The notes beneath the pieces are model-generated. The model ran no database searches. It saw only the letters and a program-made list of their open reading frames with translations, and was not told the origin of the DNA. Positions 51,266-59,997 of a DNA stretch of 64,000 nucleotides are shown in pieces. Made by a program: the position numbers and the translations under genes. This DNA is from an uncultured Lachnospiraceae bacterium (lineage in GTDB: Bacteria > Bacillota > Clostridia > Lachnospirales > Lachnospiraceae), in the NCBI GenBank assembly GCA_905203555.1, contig CAJKWK010000006.1, forward strand, positions 15,492-79,491, given 5' to 3'. Position 1 is the stretch's first letter. Each line of letters begins with the position of its first letter.

Positions 51266-54200
51266 TTATATGTCTAAATTCTTATTTGCTGTTGAAAGCA
51301 TAAGTTTGATTCGATTTAGCTGGTTTACTTCACTAGCTCCAGGATCGAAGTCAATTGCAACAATGTTAGATTTTGGGTATCGTCTGCGCAGTTCTTTGAT
51401 GACCCCTTTTCCGACAACGTGGTTTGGAAGACAAGCAAAAGGCTGTGTGCACACAATATTTTCAGCATTGTTATGAATCAGTTCTAACATTTCTCCGGTC
51501 AGGAACCATCCTTCTCCGGTCTGGTTACCCAATGAAACAATTTCAGAAGCCATTTTTGCCAGATCCTGAATATGGGCAGGAGGAGTGAAGTGTTTACTTT
51601 CTTTCAAAGCAGCAGCAGCCGGTGAACGGAACCATTCCAATGCTTGAATTCCCAGATTTCCCATTATGGCTTTTGATTTTTGAAGACCGAGATGTGAAAC
51701 CTTGAAATTTTGATTGTAAAAGCAATAAAGGAAAAAGTCCAGTAAGTCAGGAACTACAGCTTCTGCTCCTTCAGCTTCTAACAGCTCTACCAGATGGTTG
51801 TTGGCTGCCGGGAGGAATTTGACAAGAATTTCTCCAACCACACCTACACGCGGCTTTGTAATGTCCAATAGTTCTATTTGATCAAAATCTTTCACAATAG
51901 AAGCACAGAGTTTCTTAAATTTCCGTCTGGAAGGATATCCGGTTGTCAAAAATTTCGTACATTCTTCTACCCATTTTCGATGGATGCGGTTTGTTTCACC
52001 GGGGATTGCTTCGTAAGGACGCATCCGGTATACGCATTTCATAAAGATATCGCCAAATACAACTGCGTAAATCCCACGCATAATTAATGGAAGTGACAGT
52101 TTGAAACCAGGATTACTTTCTAAACCACTTAAATTTAGTGAGATTACAGGAATCTGGCTGTAACCGGCTTTTTTTAATGCGCGGCGAATGAAACCGATAT
52201 AATTAGAAGCGCGACAGCCGCCTCCTGTCTGAGTAATGATGACAGCAAGGTGGTCGGTATCATATTCTCCGGAGAGAATGGCATCCATAATCTGTCCGAC
52301 TACAATTAATGAAGGGTAGCATGCGTCGTTGTTTACATATTTTAATCCCATATCAACAGAATGCTTGTTATCATTGGAAAGAATTTTAATGCGATATCCG
52401 CTTGCATTAAAAGCAGGTTCCAAAAGTTCGAAATGGATTGGTGACATCTGTGGACAGAGAATTGTGTAAGTGTCACGCATTTCCTTTGTGAAAGGAATTT
52501 TTTCGATAGAAGACGGCTTGATTTCACGCGTTTCTTTTCGCTGCTCACGAACTCGAATTGCAGCTAACAGAGAACGGACACGAATTCTTGCTGCGCCTAA
52601 GTTATTTACTTCATCAATTTTTAATGTTGTATATATTTTATCTGAATTAGTTAATATTTCAGCTACCTGATCTGTTGTTACTGCATCCAGACCGCAGCCG
52701 AAAGAGTTTAATTGAATCAAATCCAGATTATCTACGGTTTTTACATAATTTGCTGCCGCATATAAGCGGGAGTGGTACATCCATTGATCCATGACATTTA
52801 ATGGCCGCTCTACAGGGGTTAAATGGGAAACCGAATCCTCTGTTAAAACGGCAATGTTATAGGAGTTGATCAGCTCCGGAAGACCATGGTGTACTTCCGG
52901 ATCAATGTGATAAGGACGCCCTGCAAGCACGATGCCCCGGTTGCCTGTTTCATTTAGAAAACGAATCGTTTCTTCTCCTTTTTTTCGCATATCTTCCCGA
53001 CAGGATGCAAGCTCTTCCCATGCGGCATGAACTGCCTGACGGATTTCCTCGGGAGCAATCTGAAATTTTTCTGATAATTCTTCCGTTAATCGGTATGAAA
53101 TCGTTTCTTCACTCTGAAAGTTTAAAAACGGATGGATGAAATCTACTTTTTGTTGAATGATGTCATCCATGTTATTTTTGATGTTTTCAGGATACGATGT
53201 CACAATCGGACAATTATAATGATTGTTTGCATCCTGAAATTCATTTCTTTCGTAAGGGATTGAAGGATAGAATATATGCTCGATTCCCTGACTGATCAGC
53301 CACTGTACATGTCCATGAGCCAGCTTGGCGGGATAACATTCGGATTCACTTGGTATCGATTCAATTCCCAGTTCATAAATTTTTCGAGTGGATGCCGGTG
53401 AGAGTACAACGCGAAATCCTAAAGTATGAAAGAAAGTAAACCAAAAAGGATAATTTTCATACATATTCAGCACACGTGGAATTCCAATAACGCCGCGTTT
53501 GGCTTCAGACATTTCCAACGGCGTATAGTCAAAATAGCGGTGGAATTTGTAGTCAAAAAGGTTTGGTAACTTATTTGTACTACGTTCCTTGCCAAGTCCG
53601 CGTTCGCAGCGGTTACCTGTAATAAAACGTCTTCCGCCACTAAAATGATTGATTGTTAGTCGACAGTTGTTGGTACAGCCTTTACATTTTGTCATCGTTG
53701 TTGAGTATTCCAATGCTTCGATTTCCTGAATAGAAAGCATGGTTGTTCCCTCACAGTCGACGTAACGTTCCCGGGCGATCAGCGCTGCACCAAAGGCTCC
53801 CATGATTCCCGCAATGTCGGGACGTATTGCTTCGCAATTTGCAATTTTCTCAAAACTGCGTAATACGGCATTGTTATAAAAGGTTCCACCCTGAACAACA
53901 ATATGCTTTCCGAGTTCAGTAGCATCCGATACCTTGATTACTTTGAATAAGGCGTTTTTAATTACAGAATAGGCAAGGCCGGCAGAAATATCTGCAACAG
54001 ATGCGCCTTCTTTTTGTGCCTGTTTTACCTTGGAATTCATAAAAACAGTACAGCGTGTTCCAAGATCGATTGGATTGTTTGCGTAAAGTGCTTCGTGGGC
54101 AAAATCTTCTACGGAATAATTCAAAGATTTAGCAAAAGTTTCGATAAACGATCCGCAGCCGGAAGAACAGGCTTCATTTAGTTGAACACTGTCTACAGTC

Positions 54201-55507
54201 TGATTTTTTATTTTGATACATTTCATGTCCTGACCGCCGATGTCCAGGATACAGTCTACATCTGGTTCGAAATAGGATGCAGCATAATAATGAGAAACAG
54301 TCTCGACCTCTCCTTCATCCAGAAGAAGGGCTGCTTTGATCAGCGCCTCGCCATAACCGGTAGAACAGGAATGGACAATTTCAACTCCATCCGGGAGTTG
54401 GCTGTAAATATCTTTGATCGCAGAAATGGTTGTACCGAGAGGATCTCCATCATTGTTGTGATAAAAAGAGTATAATAAAGTACCGTCTTCACCGACGAGG
54501 GCGGCTTTTGTTGTTGTAGAACCGGCATCGATTCCCAAAAAAGCCTTTCCACGATAGGATGCAAGATCTTTCACAGGCACCTGGTGGCGGTTGTGACGTT
54601 GAATGAACTCTTCATATTCAGCAGTTGTAGCAAATAAAGGTTCCATACGTTCGACTTCGAAATCCATCTGAATTTTACCTGCCAGACGCTGCTGGAGTTC
54701 ACGAAGAGCTACGGGCGTATCTTTTTTTGAATTTAACGCAGAGCCGATCGCCGCAAATAAATGTGAATGGTTTGGAGCAATGATATGCTCATCGTCTAGT
54801 TTCAAAGTACGGATAAATGCGTTGCGCAACTCGGATAAAAAGTGGAGTGGACCACCTAAAAAAGCAACATGTCCCCGGATTGGTTTACCGCATGCAAGTC
54901 CGCTGATCGTCTGATTGACTACCGCCTGAAAAATAGAGGCAGCCAAATCCTCCTTGGCAGCACCTTCATTGATCAAAGGCTGGATGTCTGACTTTGCAAA
55001 TACACCGCAGCGTGCTGCAATTGAATAAAGCGCCTGATAATGTTTGGCGTATTCATTTAAACCGGAAGCATCTGTCTGGAGAAGAGATGCCATCTGGTCA
55101 ATGAAGGAGCCGGTACCGCCGGCACATACACCATTCATACGCTGTTCAACATTTCCGCCTTCAAAATAAATGATCTTTGCGTCTTCACCTCCAAGTTCGA
55201 TCGCCACATTCGTTTGTGGTGCATAGTCCTGCAGAGCGGTAGAGACTGCAATGACCTCCTGAACAAAAGGAACGCCCAGATGCTTGGCAAGTGTCAGTCC
55301 GCCGGAACCGGTAATGACCGGAGAGACGCGGATTGAGCCTAGAGCATACAGGGCGCGGCCGAGAAGGTCAGAAAGCGTTTCCTGGATATTTGCATAATGT
55401 CGTTCGTAATCAGAGAACAGAACTTCGTTATCATCATTCAATACGGCAATCTTTACCGTTGTTGAACCAATATCAATTCCCAAAGTATGTAAATCATTTG
55501 GTTTCAT
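51266..55507 (-). CDS. Giant 2-hydroxyacyl-CoA dehydratase activase-like protein (BadF/BadG family plus DUF2229)
   Basis: A 1413-residue protein. Two ASKHA ATPase domains in series: DIGSTTVKIAVLN near residue 11 and GIDAGSTTTKAALVG near 325, each with later motifs (GVCAGGTGSFIDQMA; SSGCGSFIETFA) whose cysteines hold a bridging 4Fe-4S cluster in HgdC-type activators. A CKGCTNNC motif near 610 leads into a DUF2229 region and an HgdB-like segment (CYPSLIVVGQ, TGGGCRAS) to the C-terminus. Such proteins are thought to drive ATP-dependent one-electron reduction of a dehydratase or reductase. No hgdAB or acyl-CoA transferase genes are nearby. Transcribed from a strong promoter. Confidence 0.9.
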   Translation of the reverse strand: MKPNDLHTLGIDIGSTTVKIAVLNDDNEVLFSDYERHYANIQETLSDLLGRALYALGSIRVSPVITGSGGLTLAKHLGVPFVQEVIAVSTALQDYAPQTNVAIELGGEDAKIIYFEGGNVEQRMNGVCAGGTGSFIDQMASLLQTDASGLNEYAKHYQALYSIAARCGVFAKSDIQPLINEGAAKEDLAASIFQAVVNQTISGLACGKPIRGHVAFLGGPLHFLSELRNAFIRTLKLDDEHIIAPNHSHLFAAIGSALNSKKDTPVALRELQQRLAGKIQMDFEVERMEPLFATTAEYEEFIQRHNRHQVPVKDLASYRGKAFLGIDAGSTTTKAALVGEDGTLLYSFYHNNDGDPLGTTISAIKDIYSQLPDGVEIVHSCSTGYGEALIKAALLLDEGEVETVSHYYAASYFEPDVDCILDIGGQDMKCIKIKNQTVDSVQLNEACSSGCGSFIETFAKSLNYSVEDFAHEALYANNPIDLGTRCTVFMNSKVKQAQKEGASVADISAGLAYSVIKNALFKVIKVSDATELGKHIVVQGGTFYNNAVLRSFEKIANCEAIRPDIAGIMGAFGAALIARERYVDCEGTTMLSIQEIEALEYSTTMTKCKGCTNNCRLTINHFSGGRRFITGNRCERGLGKERSTNKLPNLFDYKFHRYFDYTPLEMSEAKRGVIGIPRVLNMYENYPFWFTFFHTLGFRVVLSPASTRKIYELGIESIPSESECYPAKLAHGHVQWLISQGIEHIFYPSIPYERNEFQDANNHYNCPIVTSYPENIKNNMDDIIQQKVDFIHPFLNFQSEETISYRLTEELSEKFQIAPEEIRQAVHAAWEELASCREDMRKKGEETIRFLNETGNRGIVLAGRPYHIDPEVHHGLPELINSYNIAVLTEDSVSHLTPVERPLNVMDQWMYHSRLYAAANYVKTVDNLDLIQLNSFGCGLDAVTTDQVAEILTNSDKIYTTLKIDEVNNLGAARIRVRSLLAAIRVREQRKETREIKPSSIEKIPFTKEMRDTYTILCPQMSPIHFELLEPAFNASGYRIKILSNDNKHSVDMGLKYVNNDACYPSLIVVGQIMDAILSGEYDTDHLAVIITQTGGGCRASNYIGFIRRALKKAGYSQIPVISLNLSGLESNPGFKLSLPLIMRGIYAVVFGDIFMKCVYRMRPYEAIPGETNRIHRKWVEECTKFLTTGYPSRRKFKKLCASIVKDFDQIELLDITKPRVGVVGEILVKFLPAANNHLVELLEAEGAEAVVPDLLDFFLYCFYNQNFKVSHLGLQKSKAIMGNLGIQALEWFRSPAAAALKESKHFTPPAHIQDLAKMASEIVSLGNQTGEGWFLTGEMLELIHNNAENIVCTQPFACLPNHVVGKGVIKELRRRYPKSNIVAIDFDPGASEVNQLNRIKLMLSTANKNLDI

Positions 55508-55591
55508 AAATTCATCATCCTTTTTATAAAAAAATAAAATATCGTGTTATTTCCTATTACATATTGTTTTTTACATTCGACAACTTTTAAC

Positions 55592-55620
55592 ATTATACGA
55601 CAAGATAATTAAAAACACAA
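55592..55620 (-). promoter_or_regulatory. Promoter of the giant activase gene
   Basis: On the complement, TTGTGT (55620-55615), 17 bases, TATAAT (55597-55592). A short direct repeat TTGTCG occurs at the -10 and about 20 bases downstream. The 5' leader is about 85 bases. Confidence 0.65.
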
Positions 55621-55707
55621 TCGTCATTATGATAGAGATTTTAGATTTATCCTAAAAGTTAACATAAATTTTACATAAAGATTTCAGATTTACATTACAA
55701 CATTTGT

Positions 55708-55736
55708 TTGACAAAAAGACAGTCGGAAGATACAAT
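55708..55736 (+). promoter_or_regulatory. Promoter of the rhomboid-like gene
   Basis: TTGACA at 55708-55713, 17 bases, TACAAT at 55731-55736. Otherwise the 283-base gap is A+T-rich and unremarkable. Confidence 0.85.
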
Positions 55737-55790
55737 TAATTATATGTGAAAAAATAGTTTTAGATTATAAAAAGAGGAGATTGAAGACAT

Positions 55791-56624
55791 TTGAACTGGT
55801 TAAATAAGTTAGAAAGAAAGTTTGGTCGTTTTGCGATTCATAATTTAACAATGTATCTGATTGGTGGATATGTAATTGGATTTGGAATCTATATGTTTAT
55901 GCCGAGTCTGCTGAAATGGCTGACTCTGGAGCCGGCATATATTCTCAGAGGACAGGTCTGGCGAGTGATTTCATGGGTATTGATTCCGCCGGCAGGCAAT
56001 GTTCTTACAACAGTGATTATGCTGATTTTTTATTATTCACTGGGAAGAGTGTTGGAGCAGACCTGGGGAGCGTTTCGGTATAATGTTTATATTTTTTCGG
56101 GAATAATCTTTACAGTGATCGGTGCATTTATTCTTTATGCAATCATTGGTGTAGATGCTGTAGGATATGGAATGTTTTTCAGCACATATTATATTAATAT
56201 GTCTATTTTCCTTGCTTTTGCGGTGAGTTATCCGGATATGGAAGTGCTTTTGTATTTCATTCTTCCGATCAAGATGAAATGGATGGCATTGGTATATGCG
56301 GTTATGATCTTATATTCCTTGATCAACGGAAATTTATATACAAGAATTGCAATTATAGCATCTATTTTGAATTTCCTTGTATTTTTCCTGTCCAGCCGCA
56401 ATGTAAAGCCATATACACCGAAACAGCAGGTGAGAAAAAGAAAGTTTCAGAAACAGGCTTCGGCTCCACATATGACATATGCGGGCGGAGCAAAGCATCG
56501 TTGTGCGGTTTGCGGAAGGACGGAGCTGGATGACCCAACACTGGAATTTCGATTCTGTTCTAAATGTAACGGGAATTTTGAGTATTGTCAGGATCATTTA
56601 TTTACACATGAACATGTCAAATAG
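55791..56624 (+). CDS. Rhomboid-like membrane protein lacking the catalytic serine, with zinc ribbon
   Basis: A 277-residue protein. Residues 15-210 form six hydrophobic helices in rhomboid order (YILRGQVWRVISWVLIPP matches the L1-loop WR motif), but the expected GxSG loop before helix 4 reads VDAVGYGMFFST, so protease activity is not expected. The C-terminus (about 235-270) holds a zinc-ribbon-like CAVCGRTELDD with CSKCNGNFEYCQDH. Start is TTG 55791 behind AGAGGAGA. It precedes pyruvate kinase by 40 bases and may share a transcript. Role unknown; pseudorhomboids often bind membrane substrates. Confidence 0.8.
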   Translation: MNWLNKLERKFGRFAIHNLTMYLIGGYVIGFGIYMFMPSLLKWLTLEPAYILRGQVWRVISWVLIPPAGNVLTTVIMLIFYYSLGRVLEQTWGAFRYNVYIFSGIIFTVIGAFILYAIIGVDAVGYGMFFSTYYINMSIFLAFAVSYPDMEVLLYFILPIKMKWMALVYAVMILYSLINGNLYTRIAIIASILNFLVFFLSSRNVKPYTPKQQVRKRKFQKQASAPHMTYAGGAKHRCAVCGRTELDDPTLEFRFCSKCNGNFEYCQDHLFTHEHVK

Positions 56625-56664
56625 GGATTTAGCATAAAAAGATTACATCAAAAGGAGAGAGTAA

Positions 56665-58101
56665 ATGAAGAGGACAAAAGTTGTATGTACCATGGGTCCG
56701 AGAACTAATGACCCGGAAATTATGAGAAAATTGATTTGTGAAGGAATGGACGTAGCCCGGTTTAATTTTTCACATGGCTCTTATGAAGAACACCAAGGAA
56801 GAATGAATCAATTAAAACAACTTCGTGAAGAAGAACATAGAAATGTGGCGATCCTTCTCGATACAAAAGGACCGGAGATTCGTACCGGTGTGTTAAAAGA
56901 TGGCAAGAAGGTACTGCTTAATTCCGGTGAAACGTTTGTACTGACAACGGAGGAAATCACAGGAGATGCGACCAAGGTTTCCATTACTTATGAAGGACTT
57001 GTGGAAGATGTGGATAAGGGAAAACGAATCCTGATTGATGATGGTCTGATTGAACTGGAAGTAATCAGTAAGAGGGGAAAAGAAATTATATGTAAGGTTC
57101 TGAACGGTGGAGAACTGGGGGAAAGAAAAGGGGTCAATGTACCAAATGTGCCGGTGCGTCTTCCGGCAATTACAGAAAAAGATAAAGAAGATATCCGTTT
57201 TGGTGTAGAACAGGGAATTGATTTTATAGCAGCATCTTTTGTGCGAAATGCAGAGTGTGTACTGGAGATTAAGGCATATTTAAAAGAACTGGGAGCGCCG
57301 TATACACCGATTATTGCAAAAGTAGAAAATGCTGAAGGAATACAGAATATAGATGAAATTATTCGAGCAGCAGATGGAATCATGGTTGCACGTGGAGATC
57401 TGGGAGTAGAGATTCCGGCAGAGGAAGTTCCTTACCTTCAGAAAATGATTATTCAGAAGTGTAACAATAATTTTAAAACGGTTATTACTGCAACACAGAT
57501 GCTGGATTCTATGATTCGTAATCCGCGTCCGACACGAGCAGAGGTTACGGATGTTGCAAATGCTGTTTATGATGGAACAGATGCAGTTATGCTTTCCGGA
57601 GAGACGGCATCCGGAAAATATCCGGTGGAAGCGCTGCAGATGATGGTACACATTATAGAGAATACAGAGCAGCATTTGGATTATGATCAGATGATCGAGC
57701 AGGCAGGAGATCACTTGAAGTCAAATTTGTCGAGTGCAATCGGATATTCTTCTGTTGTAGCTGCTGCAAATTTGAGTGCAAAGTGCATTATTACACCAAC
57801 CGTTTCAGGTGCAACTTCCAGAGTGGTTTCTAATTTGAGACCAAGACAGAATATTCTCGGAATTACACCAAATGAACGTACATTGAGAAGAATGTCTATA
57901 TATTGGGGCGTTATTCCGTTGAAATCTCTTCAATTTACAACAACAGATGATATTTGTGAGGGAGCAATTGAATTGGCTTCTGTTAAGAAATATGTAGAAT
58001 CTGGAGATGTCGTTGTTTTGACAGCAGGAATTCCTTCTCTTAATGTGCAAAAAGAACAGAGTGGTGCAAGCAATATGATGCGTATTGCTACGATTGAGTA
58101 A
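56665..58101 (+). CDS. pyk: Pyruvate kinase
   Basis: A 478-residue enzyme converting phosphoenolpyruvate and ADP to pyruvate and ATP. KRTKVVCTMGPR at the start, ARFNFSHGSYEEH, DTKGPEIRTG, the active-site signature IIAKVENAEGIQNID with lysine and acidic metal ligands, MVARGDLGVEIP, and TQMLDSM. Length equals the short form without the extra C-terminal PEP-utiliser domain present in Bacillus. AAAGGAGAG precedes the ATG. Confidence 0.97.
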   Translation: MKRTKVVCTMGPRTNDPEIMRKLICEGMDVARFNFSHGSYEEHQGRMNQLKQLREEEHRNVAILLDTKGPEIRTGVLKDGKKVLLNSGETFVLTTEEITGDATKVSITYEGLVEDVDKGKRILIDDGLIELEVISKRGKEIICKVLNGGELGERKGVNVPNVPVRLPAITEKDKEDIRFGVEQGIDFIAASFVRNAECVLEIKAYLKELGAPYTPIIAKVENAEGIQNIDEIIRAADGIMVARGDLGVEIPAEEVPYLQKMIIQKCNNNFKTVITATQMLDSMIRNPRPTRAEVTDVANAVYDGTDAVMLSGETASGKYPVEALQMMVHIIENTEQHLDYDQMIEQAGDHLKSNLSSAIGYSSVVAAANLSAKCIITPTVSGATSRVVSNLRPRQNILGITPNERTLRRMSIYWGVIPLKSLQFTTTDDICEGAIELASVKKYVESGDVVVLTAGIPSLNVQKEQSGASNMMRIATIE

Positions 58102-58115
58102 TTCATATAAAGCAT

Positions 58116-58154
58116 AAAAATTCCGTCGTAGGTATATACTGCGACGGAATTTTT
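58116..58154. terminator. Bidirectional terminator between pyk and lysR-type gene
   Basis: AAAAATTCCGTCG (58116-58128) and CGACGGAATTTTT (58142-58154) form a perfect 13-bp stem, with a short further stem in the loop. It serves both convergent genes. Confidence 0.88.
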
Positions 58155-58158
58155 GTAT

Positions 58159-59046
58159 TTAATGTTTTGGGGATATAAAATAATTTAAAAACTCTTCACT
58201 TGCTTTTGTAAGAGGAATTTGTTCGTTGTAAGCAATCACTAGTTCACGCATAGGAAGATCCTCTTCTGTTTTGACGATAAACAGATCATCAATCTGTTCG
58301 GAAATGCAGTAGTCCGGAACAAAAGCGATGCCAAGACCGATTCGTGCCAGATCAATTAGCAGATCGTTGCTTGTTAATTCGATTTCAGGAACCAGATCCA
58401 TATGATGCTGTTGGAAGAGACGATGCAGAAATTCGCTTGTTGTACTCTTTTTATCCAACATAAGAATCGGGTATTTGGACAATTGTTCATAAGTTAATAC
58501 CTGATCCTTTAATTGTGTAAATGCATTGCCTGCAACAAATACATCTTTGAATTCTTTGATTTTATGAATGGAAGATACGTTGCTTAAATATGCATTTGGA
58601 TAGTTTGTTACAATCAGGTCTACTTGTCCGGTTTCCAGAAGTTCTACACACTTGATGGAGGTCTGGTTGATGACCTTGATATGAGCAGTAGGAAAGTCCT
58701 GATGAAACTGTTTTAAATATGGAACAAGGAAATATCGGCAAATTGTATCACTTGCTCCGATTCGGATCTGACCGCCGGTAGAAGCGGCATCCAGAAGCTG
58801 CGCCTCACCGCGGCGGATAAAATGCATGGCGGGTTCAATGTGTCGGAGAAGTATTTCACCTTCCGGTGTCAGCTGCACATGTTTGGTGCTGCGTATGAAG
58901 AGTGTCTGATCTAATTTACGTTCTAAAGTTTTGATTGATTGACTGACTGCTGATTGAGAAATAAATAATTGCTTGGAGGCTTCGGAAAAACTTAAAGTCG
59001 ATGCCACGTGATAGAAAACTTTATATAACTCATAATTGATGTCCAT
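58159..59046 (-). CDS. LysR-family transcriptional regulator
   Basis: A 295-residue regulator: N-terminal winged helix (YKVFYHVASTLSFSEASKQL, FISQSAVSQSIKTLE) and a periplasmic-binding-like effector domain starting at QIRIGASDTICRYFLVPYL. It is close to CysB/CbbR-like lineages but no specific subgroup is claimed. It faces pyk convergently and is divergent from the membrane-protein gene at 59144 across 97 bases, the most likely target (inference). Confidence 0.93.
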   Translation of the reverse strand: MDINYELYKVFYHVASTLSFSEASKQLFISQSAVSQSIKTLERKLDQTLFIRSTKHVQLTPEGEILLRHIEPAMHFIRRGEAQLLDAASTGGQIRIGASDTICRYFLVPYLKQFHQDFPTAHIKVINQTSIKCVELLETGQVDLIVTNYPNAYLSNVSSIHKIKEFKDVFVAGNAFTQLKDQVLTYEQLSKYPILMLDKKSTTSEFLHRLFQQHHMDLVPEIELTSNDLLIDLARIGLGIAFVPDYCISEQIDDLFIVKTEEDLPMRELVIAYNEQIPLTKASEEFLNYFISPKH

Positions 59047-59143
59047 TATAAGACCTCCTAATAAATATTGATTTTATTATAAGATATAAGAAAAAGAAAT
59101 GCAATCAGAAATTTGAATAAATGGAAAAGAAAGGAAGTGGAAG

Positions 59144-59857
59144 ATGGTTTTGAAGAGAGTACGCTATTTTGTCGGAGCTGCTGCCGCTATGTCTCTTATT
59201 TTAATACTCTTACTGAGTGCATTTGAGATAGCTATGTATTCAGATTTTGATTTTTATAAAAAAGAATATCGAAAATATGAAGTTTTGTCAGATCTGGATA
59301 TGGAAATGAAGGATGTTATGTATGTTACCCAGGAGATGATGGCGTATCTGAAAGGGGAACGGGAGTCTTTGCAGGTGATAACTATGATTGAAGGGGAGCG
59401 GCAGGATTTTTTTAATGAGCAGGACCGCTTTCATATGAAAGAAGTACAGATGTTATTTCTGGGTGGTTTGAAACTGCGGGTAGGAGCGAATGTCGTGTTT
59501 TTTCTTTGTGTGCTTTGGTTAGTCATTTGTTTGCCAAAGGGGAGATGGATCCCGGTTTTATGTCGAAGCTACCAAGGTGTGTTGGGCGTGGTTTCGCTTT
59601 TGTCTTTGACTCTTGGAATATGGGCGGTATATGATTTCAACACTCTTTTTATTCGATTTCATGAACTGTTTTTTGACAATGATTTGTGGATTTTTGATCC
59701 CGCAGAAGATTATATGATTCGTATGCTGCCGGAAGGGCTGTTTTCTGATTTTGTATTTCGAATCGGCAGTTTTTTCCTGGCAGGGCTATTGGGAATTCTC
59801 ATAATCACAATTTTTGCTAGAGTAATCTATAAGAAAATTAGTGATACTTATGAATGA
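59144..59857 (+). CDS. TIGR01906-type (DUF1461) integral membrane protein
   Basis: A 237-residue protein with four transmembrane helices: one at residues 10-28, one near 108-130, one near 142-160 and a C-terminal one near 205-230. The extracytoplasmic loop between helices 1 and 2 (DLDMEMKDVMYVTQEMMAYL, FFNEQDRFHMKEVQML) and FHELFFDNDLWIFDPAEDYM between 3 and 4 are conserved in this family of unknown function. GGAAGTGGAAG precedes the ATG. Divergent from lysR. Confidence 0.85.
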   Translation: MVLKRVRYFVGAAAAMSLILILLLSAFEIAMYSDFDFYKKEYRKYEVLSDLDMEMKDVMYVTQEMMAYLKGERESLQVITMIEGERQDFFNEQDRFHMKEVQMLFLGGLKLRVGANVVFFLCVLWLVICLPKGRWIPVLCRSYQGVLGVVSLLSLTLGIWAVYDFNTLFIRFHELFFDNDLWIFDPAEDYMIRMLPEGLFSDFVFRIGSFFLAGLLGILIITIFARVIYKKISDTYE

Positions 59858-59902
59858 ATTTAATTATATTAATTTTTCTTATTAGAAAATTTATGGTAGG
59901 AT

Positions 59903-59997
59903 GATATCTAGGGAAGGGATTTTTCTGTCCTGATCCCTGCTATATACCGAAAAAGACAACCGGAACAAGCAGTTGAATGCAGAAAAGGAGACAAAAC
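59903..59997 (+). other. Structured 5' leader of purL
   Basis: The roughly 100 bases before purL contain AGGGA...TCCCT arms (59911-59935 region) with an inner GGA/TCC pair, then a short CCG/CGG element around 59949-59963, then the AAAAGGAG site. No T-run ends it. It could be a riboswitch or attenuation leader; I do not recognise it as a purine, ZTP or PRPP/ppGpp aptamer. Upstream, a TAGGAT at 59897 is a weak -10 candidate. Confidence 0.4.

Noticed and set aside
59903..59997. Purine or ZTP riboswitch before purL
   Set aside because: The conserved core sequences of those classes are not visible; kept only as an unassigned structured leader.
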